Source: Spirulina major PCC 6313 (lineage in GTDB: Bacteria; Cyanobacteriota; Cyanobacteriia; Cyanobacteriales; Spirulinaceae). From it: a stretch of DNA of 64,000 nt. The notes below the pieces were generated by a model that was not told where the DNA came from, ran no database searches, and saw nothing but the letters and a program-made list of their open reading frames with translations. The stretch is from contig NZ_KV878783.1 in NCBI RefSeq assembly GCF_001890765.1, positions 2,627,840-2,691,839 of the forward strand. The letters run 5' to 3'. Shown in pieces: positions 26,525-36,567 of this stretch; within the stretch, counting starts at the first letter, position 1; the number at the start of each line of letters is the position of its first letter. The translations under genes were made by a program, and so were the position numbers.

Positions 26525-26926
26525 TTAACTAAGACGCTCGGAAGGATACGCACCTTTGATCACCTGATTGTAATAGTGACCGGGCGATCGCGTTTGGCAC
26601 AGTTCCTCCCACACCTCCGGCTCGACTTGGTCGTATTCATACACCGCCCCATTGTGAAACTCGATTTGCAATGATTCGGTTTCCGGGTCATAGCTGAGGG
26701 AACGGGTGCAGTGGGAAGCCGGTGTGGGTAACGATTCCGGCGCGTCCAATGCCGGGATTGCCCCACTGACCAAGTCCGCCACCTGTTGCAACCCTTCATA
26801 GGCTTGGATCGGGGCTGGGACGGCGAGATATTCGAGATCTGCACCGCGATCGATTAACAGCCCTAACCCATGGTCGTCATGGGCGATCGCAATCAAATTA
26901 CTCAGATCAATTTTTTCAAACTGCAT
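26525..26926 (-). CDS. KTSC domain protein
   Basis: 133 aa from ATG 26926 (the frame extends upstream but the 5' part is AT-rich spacer). The C-terminal half is a KTSC-type domain: LSYDPETESLQIEFHNGAVYEYDQVEPEVWEELCQTRSPGHYYNQVIKGAYP in outline, that is, a short beta-sheet with the conserved FHNG-VYEY core and the SPG-YYN-IK end. The N-terminal half (FEKIDLSNLIAIAHDDHGLGLLID) is not assigned. KTSC domains occur alone or fused to lysyl-tRNA synthetase-like and phage proteins; the role is unknown. Confidence 0.75.
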   Translation of the reverse strand: MQFEKIDLSNLIAIAHDDHGLGLLIDRGADLEYLAVPAPIQAYEGLQQVADLVSGAIPALDAPESLPTPASHCTRSLSYDPETESLQIEFHNGAVYEYDQVEPEVWEELCQTRSPGHYYNQVIKGAYPSERLS

Positions 26927-27103
26927 CGTGAAGAGGGGAGAAAGGATACTTGAAATTATAATCAACATTGATTGAAAATTCAACATCTACGTCAGACTTG
27001 CTCACGGGTCGCCTGATCTCTGGACTTCAATCCAGCCGGGGAGCGCGAAAGGGGGGCAGTCTCCCGGTAGGATGGAAGGAAGACAGTTGCGGGAGACAAG
27101 GGC

Positions 27104-28471
27104 ATGGGGGTTCGGGTTCGGAAACCGATTTTGATTGGGGGCGTGGGGTTATCGTTTGCGCTCTGGGGTTGGATTTCCCTCCAGGATTCGCTATTGGATT
27201 GGGGGACGGTGAGCCTCTGGGGGCTGATGGCGATCGGGGGTGGGCTATGGTGGTTCCGACGCGATCGCCCCTCCCTCCCCACCGTAGCCAAACCGCGATC
27301 GCCCCTCACAGCGGCCGACCTCACCACCGCGAAAACCCACCTCAACACCCTGCGCCAACTCCTCGCCACTGAATGCCCCCAGGTGGATCAACGGGTCTGG
27401 GATCAGGGGTTGGCGCAATTAGAACAAGGCGACTCGTCCCCCTTCACCGCTGCGATCGTCGGCTCCCCATGGGTGGGTAAAACCGCCCTCCAGCAGGCTT
27501 TACCCCATGATCCCCACTGGCACAATGTCGAAACCGCAACACCGACCGCGCAAACTGCCGCTCTCCTGTATCTCGTCAATGGCGACCTCACCGCCGCTGA
27601 ATTGCAGCATCTCCAGCAATGGCAACAACAGCATTACCCGATCCTGCTGATTCTCACCAAGCAAGACCAATATCCTGAAGAGATGCGGGCCATCCTCCTC
27701 GATACGCTGCGCCAGCGGGTGCAGGGATGGATTGCAGCGGCGGATGTGGTGGCGATCGCCGCCGCCCCCAGTCCGATCACCGTCCGTCAACATCAGGCCG
27801 ACGGCTCGATCCGTGAATTCCAAGAACCCCGCCCTCCCGAATTGGACAGCCTCCTCCCCCGCCTCGCTCAACTCACCACGGAAACAGAGGCGATCGCCCG
27901 CGCTCAACAGTGGCGGCAGGTGATGGCGATCCAAACGGAGGTGAAAGCGGCCTTAAACGGAGCACGGCGCGATCGCGCTCTCCCGATCCTCGAACGCTAC
28001 CAATGGATCGCCGCCACCGCTGCCTTTGCCAACCCTGTCGCCGCCTTGGATCTGTTGGCTACTGTTGCGATTAATGCCCAATTACTCGTTGATCTCGCCC
28101 AACTCCACGGCCAACCCCTCGCCCTTGACCAAGCCAAGCCCGCCGCCCGTTCCATCGGGGAACTTCTCCTTAAACTCGGCGCAGTGGAACTTTCCACCCA
28201 AACGATCACCGCTGTGCTCAAAAGTAGCCCCGTCACCTATGCGGCGGGGGGGTTAGTCCAAGGCATCAGCGCGGCGTACCTAACGCGGATTGTGGGGTTG
28301 AGTCTGATCGACGCTCTCCAACAACAAGACCCCACCCAACCGCCATCGGCCCTCAACTGGGACAGCCTCAGTCAAGGGATTCAAGGCGCGATCGCTCAAA
28401 CCCAACAGACGGGCAGGGTGGCGAGTTTTGTGGCGCAGATGCGATCGCGCCTCCTCAGCCAAGGGACGTAG
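27104..28471 (+). CDS. Membrane-associated P-loop GTPase with DUF697-like C-terminus
   Basis: 455 aa. Two N-terminal hydrophobic helices (about 8-26 and 33-51) and a soluble GTPase-like domain with P-loop GSPWVGKT (120-127) and a G4-like LTKQD; a clean DxxG is not visible, so switch II is degenerate. The C-terminal third (ATAAFANPVAALDLLATVAINAQLLVDLA, then AAGGLVQGISAAYLTRIVGLSLI) is the hydrophobic region of the DUF697/YcjF-like group. These are conserved in cyanobacteria and plastid-bearing relatives, of unknown function, possibly in membrane remodelling. The ATG lies 5 bases after AAGGGC. Confidence 0.75.
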   Translation: MGVRVRKPILIGGVGLSFALWGWISLQDSLLDWGTVSLWGLMAIGGGLWWFRRDRPSLPTVAKPRSPLTAADLTTAKTHLNTLRQLLATECPQVDQRVWDQGLAQLEQGDSSPFTAAIVGSPWVGKTALQQALPHDPHWHNVETATPTAQTAALLYLVNGDLTAAELQHLQQWQQQHYPILLILTKQDQYPEEMRAILLDTLRQRVQGWIAAADVVAIAAAPSPITVRQHQADGSIREFQEPRPPELDSLLPRLAQLTTETEAIARAQQWRQVMAIQTEVKAALNGARRDRALPILERYQWIAATAAFANPVAALDLLATVAINAQLLVDLAQLHGQPLALDQAKPAARSIGELLLKLGAVELSTQTITAVLKSSPVTYAAGGLVQGISAAYLTRIVGLSLIDALQQQDPTQPPSALNWDSLSQGIQGAIAQTQQTGRVASFVAQMRSRLLSQGT

Positions 28472-28501
28472 CTTCTCATCATCGATAGGATGCGCTTAAC
28501 G

Positions 28502-30916
28502 TTAACTCCGCAAGGTGACGTTGAATTGACTCACGAGGGCATCACGAATGGCTTGATGAACGGGGTCAACGTCGTCATCGGTGAGGGTGCGATCGCTGGC
28601 TCGGTAGGCCAAACTAAAGGCTAAACTCCGTTGCCCGTCGGGGACGTTGTCACCCCGATAGTCGTCAAAGAGTTCAACACCGGTTAGGAGGGTTTTGCCG
28701 GTGGTAAGCATGGCAGCACTGAGGTCGGCCACGGTGAGATCGACGGGGGCAAAGAAGGCTAAGTCGCGCTCAACGGCGGGGTAAAGGGAGAAGCCCCGGA
28801 AATCGGCTGTGCCTTGGGCGGCGATCGCCGCTAACAACACCGCTGCATCAAGTTGGAACACATAAACCGCTGCGGGCAAGTCGCGATCGCGCCGCACTTC
28901 CGGATGGAGTTGCCCAAAAATGCCCAGGTTCTGATCGCCGATGTGAAGCGATGCCGTCCGGCCGGGGTGAAGTTGGGGCGCGTCGGCGTGGGGTTGGTAG
29001 GTGACGGGGATCTTGAGGGCGGCGAAGATACTTTCGAGCACCCCCTTGGCCTCGTACCAGGTGAGGGGTTGACCCTTGCCGCCCGTAGCCCAGCGGCCCA
29101 TGACATCGCGATCGCCGCCGAGAATGCCCGCGATCGCATCCCGTTCACAGAGTTTTTTCCCATCTTGATAGAACACACGACCCCACTCAAAGCCATTTAA
29201 CGCCCCATTCCCCCGCGCTTGGTTATAGACAAAGGCATCGATCAACCCAGAGATTAACTCATAACGCAGGGCGGAATATTCACTGAGCAGCGGGTTTGAA
29301 ATTGTGATTTGGGCTTGCTCCGGCTTCACCAAGGAATAATGCACCAATTCCGTTAACCCAGCGGCGCGGCAGAGACTGCGGATCTGTTGACGGGCTTGGG
29401 TGGCGAAGGGAACCATCCCCGGTTGGGTTTTGTTGGGGAGGGTGTCGCAAAAATGGTCATAGCCGTAGAGCCGCGCCACTTCTTCGATCAGGTCAATTTC
29501 TCGCTCTAAATCTCGATAACGGTAGGGGGGAATCGTCACCATCCATTGCTCCGGGGCGGTGGGGGCTAATTGACACCCCAAGGCGCTTAAAATCCGCTCC
29601 ACATCCGCAGCGATAATCTCGCCAGTCTTGACGGGGCCGAGAATCTGCTGTAACCGGGCCAAGCGGAGGGGAATTTGGCGGCTCCATTGGTCGGGAGCGG
29701 GGCGGCCATCGTGACGGCCTTGGGCGGTGACTGTGCCGCCAGCGAGATCGAGGATCAGGGCGATCGCACGATTTGCCGCCTGTTCGAGTTCCGCTTGGTT
29801 CACCCCCCGCTCGTAGCGGGTCGAGGCTTCGGTGCGCAAACTTTGGGCGCGGGACGATCGCCGAATCGCCACGGAATCAAACAGGGCCGCTTCGAGGAGT
29901 AGATTCACCGTGCCGCCGTGGACTTCGCTACTGGCTCCCCCCATCACCCCGGCCAGGGCCACCGGGTGATCATTGGCGGTAATTAATAAATTTTGGGGTT
30001 GGAGGGGGCGGTCTTGGTCGTCTAAGGTTTTGAGGGTTTCCCCCGCCTGGGCGAAGCGAACCCCAAGGGTGAGGGCTGCGGAGTGGGTGATCGCCTCCAG
30101 GCGATCGCAATCAAAGGCGTGCAACGGCTGCCCCCATTCCAGCAGCACATAGTTAGTAATATCCACCACATTATTAATCGGTCGCACCCCTGCCGCTTGG
30201 AGCCGGAACTGGAGCCAATCAGGAGAGGGTGCGATCGTCACCCCTGCGATCATCGTGCCGAAATAGGCCGGGCAGGCGGCGGATTCAGTCACCTGTACCG
30301 TGAGGCGATCGCTCACCGGAGCCGTCACCGCCGGAATATCGGGTAACGTCACCACCGCATCCGTCAACGCCGCCACTTCCCGCGCAATCCCCACCACACT
30401 CAACGCATCGGCCCGGTTCGCCGTCGAAGTCACATCCAGCACCACATCATCCAACCCCAAGAGCGGCCGCACATCATCCCCCGGCGTTAAATCCGGCTGC
30501 GTAAACACGTGAATTCCTTCCGAATCCTTTTCAAGACCCAATTCCGACAGGGAACAAATCATCCCTTCGGACTTGATCCCACGTAACTTCGTTTTCTTTA
30601 ACTTCAGGTCAATGGCCGGCAAATAGGTTTTCGGCAGTGCCACGGCCACCTGTTGCCCCGCCGCCACATTTTTCGCCCCACAGACGATCGTAGACGGCTC
30701 CGCTGCACCCACATCCACCGTACAGACACTCAACTTATCCGCATTGGGGTGCTGTTCTCGCGTCAGCACCTGACCCACCACCACCCCATCAGCCCAGGTG
30801 CGGCGGTCTTCAATACCCTCCACTTCAAACCCAGCAATGGTCAGAGTTTTGGCAAGTTCTTCCGGAGTAAGGCTGAGGGGAACGAATGTCTGTAACCAGT
30901 GAACGGAAACCAGCAT
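28502..30916 (-). CDS. pheT: Phenylalanyl-tRNA synthetase beta subunit
   Basis: 804 aa, normal length. In order: an N-terminal tRNA-binding OB domain ([26 protein letters not shown]), the B3/4 editing domain ([42 protein letters not shown]), B5 ([10 protein letters not shown]), a catalytic-like core ([21 protein letters not shown]) and a C-terminal anticodon-binding FDX-ACB domain ([11 protein letters not shown]). Forms the alpha2-beta2 enzyme that charges tRNA-Phe. pheS is not adjacent, as is usual in cyanobacteria. It ends 30 bp from the convergent GTPase gene. Confidence 0.97.
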   Translation of the reverse strand: MLVSVHWLQTFVPLSLTPEELAKTLTIAGFEVEGIEDRRTWADGVVVGQVLTREQHPNADKLSVCTVDVGAAEPSTIVCGAKNVAAGQQVAVALPKTYLPAIDLKLKKTKLRGIKSEGMICSLSELGLEKDSEGIHVFTQPDLTPGDDVRPLLGLDDVVLDVTSTANRADALSVVGIAREVAALTDAVVTLPDIPAVTAPVSDRLTVQVTESAACPAYFGTMIAGVTIAPSPDWLQFRLQAAGVRPINNVVDITNYVLLEWGQPLHAFDCDRLEAITHSAALTLGVRFAQAGETLKTLDDQDRPLQPQNLLITANDHPVALAGVMGGASSEVHGGTVNLLLEAALFDSVAIRRSSRAQSLRTEASTRYERGVNQAELEQAANRAIALILDLAGGTVTAQGRHDGRPAPDQWSRQIPLRLARLQQILGPVKTGEIIAADVERILSALGCQLAPTAPEQWMVTIPPYRYRDLEREIDLIEEVARLYGYDHFCDTLPNKTQPGMVPFATQARQQIRSLCRAAGLTELVHYSLVKPEQAQITISNPLLSEYSALRYELISGLIDAFVYNQARGNGALNGFEWGRVFYQDGKKLCERDAIAGILGGDRDVMGRWATGGKGQPLTWYEAKGVLESIFAALKIPVTYQPHADAPQLHPGRTASLHIGDQNLGIFGQLHPEVRRDRDLPAAVYVFQLDAAVLLAAIAAQGTADFRGFSLYPAVERDLAFFAPVDLTVADLSAAMLTTGKTLLTGVELFDDYRGDNVPDGQRSLAFSLAYRASDRTLTDDDVDPVHQAIRDALVSQFNVTLRS

Positions 30917-31411
30917 GAGTAATGTTGTTTCTTGAAAAAGACCCGACTATCCATAGTACCGTTTTGCCCTGCGTTCCGACACAGATGCCCAAAACTTGCG
31001 TTTAACCCTGTTGCGGCTCCGGGATGTCCGTGGGGCGATTGAGGGAGATCAGGATGGTTTTAGGACTGTTGTGATCAAGGGCGATCGAGGATCAGGGATT
31101 ATCTTGGCCAGTGATTATTTCAGTGTCTGTATTTATACTGAATATTTTCGCTGTGGAAATGAATAGTAATGGTGTATTTTTCTGGCCAAAATAAACGAAA
31201 CTATTTGTTACAGAATGATGCCGAAAGGAAGACTCGATGCGGCAGAGCAAGAGACTTTGAGGAAAAGTAGGATATGCTATTGATGAGAGAGGAGTTGAGG
31301 TGTTGATCACCTTAACAGCACTGATTGGTGGGGACTAGAACTGAGGGGAATGACCCCTACCCCTTACTCAATACTTACTCTTGACAACGCTGCTGCTTTT
31401 GAGAACGCTGC
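30917..31411. other. 495-bp divergent intergenic region pheT/spk
   Basis: Contains the promoters of two divergent genes. An AT-rich core (about 31105-31215) is likely regulatory. Just before the kinase start the octamer AACGCTGC is directly repeated (31385-31392 and 31403-31410). A TTGACA at 31381 is too close to the ATG to be a convincing -35 box. No RNA gene or riboswitch is recognised. Confidence 0.4.
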
Positions 31412-33049
31412 ATGAGTTACTGTCTCAATCCCTCCTGTACTCAACCAAAGAACCCTGATTCGGCCGAAGTTTGTCAGACTTGTGGTTCTAAGATGTTGAT
31501 GCGCGATCGCTATCGTGGAGTCAAGTCTCTCGGCCAAGGAGGCTTTGGAACCACCTTCCTCGCCTTAGATCACGGCCTGCCGGGGCATCCCCCCTGCGTG
31601 ATTAAGCAACTCCGTCCCTCTAGCAATGATCCGCAAATCTTCCAGATGGCGAAGGAGCTATTTGAACGGGAAGCTGAAACCCTGGGCAAAATTGGGAATC
31701 ATCCCCAAGTTCCCCGCTTGCTAGACTACTTTGAATATAACAAGGATTTTTATCTCGTCCAAGAATATGTAAAAGGGCTGAATCTACAACAGGAAATTAA
31801 GCGTCACGGGCCGATTATTGAAGCCGGAGCACGGCAATTTCTGAGTGAAATTTTGCCGATGATTCAATACATTCATGAGAATAAAGTTATTCACCGCGAC
31901 ATTAAACCGGCCAACTTAATTCGGCGTGAACAGGATAAAAAGCTCGTCTTGATTGACTTCGGTGCGGTCAAAAATAAGGTTAATCCCCAAAATTCCACCA
32001 ATAGCTCTGATCAAACGGCTCTCACGTCCTTTGCGATCGGGACTCCTGGCTTTGCACCGCCGGAGCAGATGGCGTTACGCCCTGTTTTTGCCAGCGATAT
32101 TTATGCGATCGGGGTGACTTGTATCTATCTCCTTACGGGAAAGTCGCCGAAGGATCTGGACTATGATCAAAAAACCGGGGAAATGCTGTGGCGCAAGGAT
32201 GTGGATATTTCCGATAATTTTGCCAATGTTTTGAAAAAAATGTTGGAGGTTTCGGTTCGACATCGCTATCAAAATGCCCAAGAGGTTTTGAATGCGCTTG
32301 ATATGGAGCCGTACATGGATGACTTGGCGAAGTCGTTGGTGACGGCCCCGAATCCGAATCCGGGGGGAAATCTTGCCAGTTCTAGCGATGATGAAGTGAT
32401 GCCGGCTTCGTCGCCCACCCTGTCGGCCACGGAGCGCCTAGCGATGAAGCTCCGAGAACGACGGGCCCGCCGTCAAAAGACGGGCGGGGGTGCAAATATG
32501 GATGCAATGGGTGGGGGGAAATATCCTGGCCGGGGTTCCAGTGTGGCGGGACGCAGTACCGCGAGTCGGCTGCCGGATTCTGCGAGCGGTAATCCGGGGA
32601 GTCGGCGGCGGGCGGCGGCGCGGCTGGATGTGGAAACGGTTTTGACGGCTTATACGAAGGGGCGGCGGGATTTTGCCCAACAGAATCTGAGTCAGTTGAA
32701 GCTGATGGAGGCCAATTTAGAGGGTGGAATTTTTCACCAGTCTAAGTTGCGCAAGACAAATTTACAGAAGGCAAATTTGGCGGGTACTGATTTTGGCCGG
32801 GCGAGCTTGGCGGGGGCGAATTTGCGGGATGCGAATTTGGGGCGGTCTTATATGGCGGGGTCGGATTTGGAGGGGGCGGACTTGCGGGGGGCGGATCTCA
32901 GCCATGCGAATTTAAGTCGGGCGAATTTGCGGGGGGCGAATTTGTGCGGGGCGAATTTGACGAATGCGAAGATCTCGGAGGATCAACTGGCGATGGCAAA
33001 AACGAACTGGTCTACGGTTTTACCTCATGGTCGTCGCGGGTTTTGGTAG
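31412..33049 (+). CDS. SpkB-like Ser/Thr protein kinase with pentapeptide repeats
   Basis: 545 aa. The N-terminus has a zinc-ribbon-like Cys set C4, C9, C21, C24. The kinase domain follows: glycine loop GQGGFG (41-46), K65 (VIKQL), HRDIKPANL (161-169), DFG (182-184) and a GTPGFAPPEQ activation segment. A low-complexity Arg/Ala/Gly linker (about 350-410) leads to about 15 pentapeptide repeats of A(N/D)LxG type forming a right-handed helix. This order matches SpkB-type cyanobacterial kinases, in which the Cys motif is required for activity and links phosphorylation to oxidative stress. A small TPR protein gene follows 45 bp downstream. Confidence 0.92.
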   Translation: MSYCLNPSCTQPKNPDSAEVCQTCGSKMLMRDRYRGVKSLGQGGFGTTFLALDHGLPGHPPCVIKQLRPSSNDPQIFQMAKELFEREAETLGKIGNHPQVPRLLDYFEYNKDFYLVQEYVKGLNLQQEIKRHGPIIEAGARQFLSEILPMIQYIHENKVIHRDIKPANLIRREQDKKLVLIDFGAVKNKVNPQNSTNSSDQTALTSFAIGTPGFAPPEQMALRPVFASDIYAIGVTCIYLLTGKSPKDLDYDQKTGEMLWRKDVDISDNFANVLKKMLEVSVRHRYQNAQEVLNALDMEPYMDDLAKSLVTAPNPNPGGNLASSSDDEVMPASSPTLSATERLAMKLRERRARRQKTGGGANMDAMGGGKYPGRGSSVAGRSTASRLPDSASGNPGSRRRAAARLDVETVLTAYTKGRRDFAQQNLSQLKLMEANLEGGIFHQSKLRKTNLQKANLAGTDFGRASLAGANLRDANLGRSYMAGSDLEGADLRGADLSHANLSRANLRGANLCGANLTNAKISEDQLAMAKTNWSTVLPHGRRGFW

Positions 33050-33094
33050 GAAAGGGTGGAATAATGGTGATAGCAAATTAAGCAACAATTTTGC

Positions 33095-33721
33095 ATGAAA
33101 CGTTTTCAGATTTGGTTATTTTCGATCGCGCTTGTGATTGTCACGGGTTTATCTAGTTTTCAGTGGGGGATGGCTTCAGCCCAGGCCCAGCAAGTGACGG
33201 TTAATGATGAGTTTACTCGTATTGCGGAGCAATGTTTAACGGCTTCCGATGCGTCGGCGGCATTGCAAGCGTGCGATCGCGCCCTTACGATTAATGATGA
33301 AGATCCAATGCCTTGGTATGGCAAAGTCAAGGCCCTCAGTACCTTAGGGCGTACCGCCGAAGCCGATGCCGCTCTGCGGCGGTTTGATTTTGTCGGCCGC
33401 TATTACAATGGCATGTTGCGGCCGATCCAATTGCTGCAACGGCGGATCTTGCTGGCGGATCTCGTGGGGAGTGCTGAGCGAGCGGCTGAATTGGATCGCG
33501 AAATTGCCGAAGTGAGTGGCCAGTTGAACAGTTTAAGTGGAGATGAGCGGACTCAGGCTCAAGCCTATCTCCAACGCTTGCAAAGTATCCAAGAAGATTA
33601 TCAACAGGTGCAAAGCAATCCTGAACTGTTGCAACAACTGGAAAGCAATATGATTCAAACGATGGTCGAATTGCGGCGGGGGTTTGTGGAAGCCAATGCC
33701 CGCTTAAATGCGGCGGACTAA
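33095..33721 (+). CDS. Secreted TPR-like protein
   Basis: 208 aa. A signal peptide (FQIWLFSIALVIVTGLSSF, probable cleavage after ASAQAQ near residue 32) sends it across the membrane. Residues about 43-100 form TPR-type helix pairs (CLTASDASAALQACDRALTINDEDPMPWYGKVKALSTLG) and the rest is helical with heptad-like spacing (QAYLQRLQSIQEDYQQVQ). No catalytic residues. Likely a periplasmic scaffold. Co-orientation and 45-bp spacing to the SpkB-like kinase suggest one transcript, ended by the terminator at 33749. Confidence 0.75.
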   Translation: MKRFQIWLFSIALVIVTGLSSFQWGMASAQAQQVTVNDEFTRIAEQCLTASDASAALQACDRALTINDEDPMPWYGKVKALSTLGRTAEADAALRRFDFVGRYYNGMLRPIQLLQRRILLADLVGSAERAAELDREIAEVSGQLNSLSGDERTQAQAYLQRLQSIQEDYQQVQSNPELLQQLESNMIQTMVELRRGFVEANARLNAAD

Positions 33722-33748
33722 GATTTTAAACTGCTACTCTGGATAATT

Positions 33749-33780
33749 CCTCTCATGCCCACGGGGTGAGGGGATTTTTT
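33749..33780 (+). terminator. Rho-independent terminator of the kinase-TPR unit
   Basis: Stem CCTCTCA / TGAGGGG (one G-U pair) with an 11-nt loop, followed by A and six T residues. It lies 28 bp after the TPR gene stop. Confidence 0.85.
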
Positions 33781-33800
33781 GTGCGGTGCGATCGCGAGGG

Positions 33801-33826
33801 AGACAAGGGGATGAAGCCCCTTGTCT
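33801..33826. repeat. AGACAAGGGG/CCCCTTGTCT palindromic element
   Basis: Perfect 10-bp arms around ATGAAG. The arms share AAGGGG...CCCCTT with the elements at 14785, 17367 and 60188, so it looks like a divergent member of that family, sited between convergent transcription units. Confidence 0.7.
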
Positions 33827-33876
33827 GGCGTGTTTATAGATATGTAAGATGGCTTGCGTTTAGGTTGTTACGGAGC

Positions 33877-34734
33877 TCAAAGCTGATCAATCATCCGGGC
33901 CGCTTGTCCCCCGTAGCCACCGCCGAACAGGTTGAAGTGGTTGAGGATGTGGTAGAGGTTGTAGAGTTTTTTTCGTTGGGGATAGCCGGAATCTAGGGGA
34001 AACAGGGCTTCATAACCGCTGTAAAAGGCTGCGGGAAAGCCGCCAAAGAGTTCCGTCATGGCAATGTCGGTTTCGCGATCGCCCCAATAGAGCGCCGGGT
34101 CAAGAATGACGGGAACACCATCCACAGTACAGGCCGCATTCCCCGACCAGAGATCGCCGTGAACCAGGGCAGGCTGGGGGTGATGAGCGGCGAGGAGGTC
34201 GCGTACCTTTGCGATCACGGTGGCGGTGGCCGGAAACGAACCGCCGCGCCGCTGGGCGAGGCGGAGTTGAAACCCGATCCGATGCTCGGCGAAAAAGTCC
34301 GCCCAAGAATCTGTCCAGGTGTTGACTTGGGGGGTGGAGCCGATGGTGTTGTTTTGATCCCAGCCGAATTGATTGGAGCCGGTCGCCTGGTGGAGGGCGG
34401 CGAGGTCTCGTCCCATTTGCGCCCAACTTTGGGAAGCTCCCCGGCCAAAGTTGAGCCATTCCATCACAATGTAGCTGGAGCGCTCGGCCACGCCAACGCC
34501 GATGGGGTGCGGGACGCGAATGGTGTGGGTGGTGGCCATTTGACGTAGGGCCAGGGCTTCAGCCTGGAACATGGCTTCTTGGTGGGCTGCGTTGAGTTTG
34601 ATGAAGTAGCTGCGATCGCCGTCACTCACTCGATAGCCCTGATTGATGCAGCCCCCACCCACGGATTGGCGATCCTGAATCGTGAATGGCTGATCTGTCC
34701 AAGTGGTAATCTGTTGGGCAATTTGATCCCACAT
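33877..34734 (-). CDS. Fructosamine kinase family protein
   Basis: 285 aa. APH/fructosamine-3-kinase fold: VGGGCINQGYRV nucleotide loop, YFIKLN (ATP-binding Lys), VMEWLNFG hinge, the catalytic loop LVHGDLWSGNAA, and VILDPALYWGDRETDIAM with the metal-binding Asp. Family members phosphorylate ketosamines or ribulosamines to trigger deglycation of proteins and amino acids. The start has a good Shine-Dalgarno (GGAGG three bases before ATG). Monocistronic as far as visible. Confidence 0.92.
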   Translation of the reverse strand: MWDQIAQQITTWTDQPFTIQDRQSVGGGCINQGYRVSDGDRSYFIKLNAAHQEAMFQAEALALRQMATTHTIRVPHPIGVGVAERSSYIVMEWLNFGRGASQSWAQMGRDLAALHQATGSNQFGWDQNNTIGSTPQVNTWTDSWADFFAEHRIGFQLRLAQRRGGSFPATATVIAKVRDLLAAHHPQPALVHGDLWSGNAACTVDGVPVILDPALYWGDRETDIAMTELFGGFPAAFYSGYEALFPLDSGYPQRKKLYNLYHILNHFNLFGGGYGGQAARMIDQL

Positions 34735-34823
34735 AGTCCTCCGGTCTTACGGTGTGGTGCTGTTTCCCTCCCGTGCTTGATCCGTGCGACGGGGATACGC
34801 GGGGAAAACGGCTCAAAATTAGC

Positions 34824-34847
34824 GTAGCGCAGGTTGACCTGCGCTAC
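34824..34847. repeat. GTAGCGCAGGT-TG-ACCTGCGCTAC inverted repeat
   Basis: Perfect 11-bp arms around 2 nt in the spacer between clpP and the fructosamine kinase gene (both minus strand). No T-tract follows. A hairpin this stable could protect or attenuate the transcript, or be a mobile palindrome of the kind common in cyanobacterial spacers. Confidence 0.75.
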
Positions 34848-34891
34848 AGCTTTGAAGATCTCAAGCGGGAAGCGCGATCGCCCCCCTGCCC

Positions 34892-35488
34892 CTACACCGG
34901 TTGACTCGCCGACGGTCGCCGATCAATCACCTCATCAATCAGCCCATAGTCCTTCGACTCCTGCGCCGACATGAAAAAGTCGCGGTCGGTATCCCGCTCG
35001 ATCCGGTCGAGGGGTTGCCCGGTATGGTTCGCCAAATGTTGATTGAGCAAGGCTTTGAGATAGAGAATTTCCTTGGCTTGAATTTCAATATCCGTCGCCT
35101 GACCTTGGGCCCCGCCGAGGGGTTGATGGATCATAATCCGGGAATGGGGCAAACTACGGCGTTTGCCCTTCGCGCCCGCACTCAACAAAAAAGCCCCCAT
35201 ACTCGCCGCCAAACCCACACAAATCGTGGATACATCGGGGCGAATTTGATTCATCGTGTCAAAAATGCCCATCCCCGCCGACACGGAGCCGCCGGGAGAG
35301 TTGATATAGAGGTAAATATCTTTTTCCGAATCATCGGCTTCGAGAAAAAGGAGTTGAGCGACGATCAGGTTCGCTAACTCATCGGTGACGGGTTGGCCGA
35401 GAAAGACAATCCGTTCCCGCAGGAGACGGGAATAGATGTCAAAGGCGCGATCGCCACGCCCGGAGGATTCAATAACGGTTGGGATCAT
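34892..35488 (-). CDS. clpP: ATP-dependent Clp protease proteolytic subunit
   Basis: 198 aa. Catalytic triad S96 (GLAASMGAF), H121 (IMIHQPLGG) and D170 ([10 protein letters not shown]) is complete, so this is a ClpP rather than an inactive Clp[22 protein letters not shown] is the oligomer and substrate-groove signature. Cyanobacteria have three ClpP paralogs plus ClpR, forming P1/R and P2 or P3 mixed rings; the paralog cannot be assigned with certainty, and the absence of a neighbouring clpX argues against the usual clpP2-clpX locus. Confidence 0.95.
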   Translation of the reverse strand: MIPTVIESSGRGDRAFDIYSRLLRERIVFLGQPVTDELANLIVAQLLFLEADDSEKDIYLYINSPGGSVSAGMGIFDTMNQIRPDVSTICVGLAASMGAFLLSAGAKGKRRSLPHSRIMIHQPLGGAQGQATDIEIQAKEILYLKALLNQHLANHTGQPLDRIERDTDRDFFMSAQESKDYGLIDEVIDRRPSASQPV

Positions 35489-35534
35489 CGTCTATCCTGC
35501 TTCTGGTTCCAGTGGTTTTGTTCGATTTTAGCGA

Positions 35535-35556
35535 GTTCTCAGGGCAAACCGGGGAA
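35535..35556. repeat. 22-bp dispersed repeat, copy 1
   Basis: A 22-mer ending CAAACCGGGGAA, matching 61643-61664 with two mismatches. It lies in the 77-bp spacer between the membrane GTPase and clpP. See the paired entry. Confidence 0.55.
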
Positions 35557-35565
35557 ACGTTGAGA

Positions 35566-36546
35566 TTACGCCCCTTTGATCCGCCGTCGGCTTGTCTTCT
35601 CTTTGGTTATCGTCGCCGGTGGGTTCGCATAGCGGCGCACCACATTATTAAACGTTTGGGCGACGCAGGTGCCGGTGGCCGCACTGACGATGGAGATGGT
35701 GAATTCAATCGTGTGCTCCGGCGTGGTGACGCGATCGCACGCCTCCCGCACATTATTTTCAATCCGCTTAAATAAATTACGGGCATATTCATCCACATTC
35801 GCCAAGCTCACCCCCGGCAAACAGCCCATCGACACCATTTTTTCAAGCAAATCAATCTTATTAATAATCAACGTCACATTCAGTAAATTCTTACTATATA
35901 CCGTCGCAAACACAATCTCTAAAATAGCCGGCACAATATATTCCATATGCTGCTCAACCCGTTTACGGATCTTATTTTCCGTATCCGTTGACAGCCATTC
36001 GATCAATTCTTCGGTATTTAACGGCTGATTATTGCGTTCAATCCGAGGCGCAATATCAACGATAAACAGCACCCCATTCACCAAGCGCTTACCCGGATCT
36101 CCAATCACCTGAGACGAGACATTCAGGGTATTTTGAGACGGAGACTGACCCTGATAGTCCGAAATAATCACATTACATTTGCGCTTCGTTTCAAGATCGA
36201 TATAGCGCTCAGACGCATAATAGGCAAAATCCTTCGTCGATTGTTCCGGGCGAATATCTCCCCCTAACCAACTCTTAATCAGCGTCGTTTTACCACTACC
36301 GCCCCGACCATAGAGATAGAAGCGACAGGCTGGTTTTTTCAGAATTGCATCACTGCGAAACCCTTCCACTAAATCACTATAAAAATCGGTCGTTGAACCC
36401 ACCGAAATAATTACCGTCACAGCAACAAGCAAAATACTGATCAAGATAGGGCCGGTGATATCGCTAAAGCCACTACTGATAAATAGAACAGCCGCCATGG
36501 CACACAGTACCAATACGACGAAAATCAATATTCTGCGTCCTGTCAT
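35566..36546 (-). CDS. Membrane-anchored small GTPase-like protein, function unknown
   Basis: 326 aa from ATG 36546; a TTG at 36567 would add seven residues. Two N-terminal transmembrane helices (about 5-24 and 32-50) are followed by a cytosolic G domain: G1 YGRGGSGKTTLI (80-87 core), G3 DYQG (130-133), G4 NKID (229-232) and a possible G5 SAATG. The spacing is that of Ras-like/TRAFAC GTPases. The DNA is visibly more AT-rich than neighbouring clpP and pfkA, and long non-coding DNA lies upstream, so it may be a late acquisition. No named family recognised. Confidence 0.7.
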   Translation of the reverse strand: MTGRRILIFVVLVLCAMAAVLFISSGFSDITGPILISILLVAVTVIISVGSTTDFYSDLVEGFRSDAILKKPACRFYLYGRGGSGKTTLIKSWLGGDIRPEQSTKDFAYYASERYIDLETKRKCNVIISDYQGQSPSQNTLNVSSQVIGDPGKRLVNGVLFIVDIAPRIERNNQPLNTEELIEWLSTDTENKIRKRVEQHMEYIVPAILEIVFATVYSKNLLNVTLIINKIDLLEKMVSMGCLPGVSLANVDEYARNLFKRIENNVREACDRVTTPEHTIEFTISIVSAATGTCVAQTFNNVVRRYANPPATITKEKTSRRRIKGA

Positions 36547-36567
36547 GTTGTCGTCAAGAATTTGCAA

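Noticed and set aside
31092-31310. 72-codon minus-strand frame upstream of the SpkB-like kinase
   Set aside because: AT-rich promoter region; product has no domain-like character.
31381-31411. TTGACA as a -35 box for the kinase gene
   Set aside because: Only about 30 bp from the ATG and no matching -10 at proper distance.
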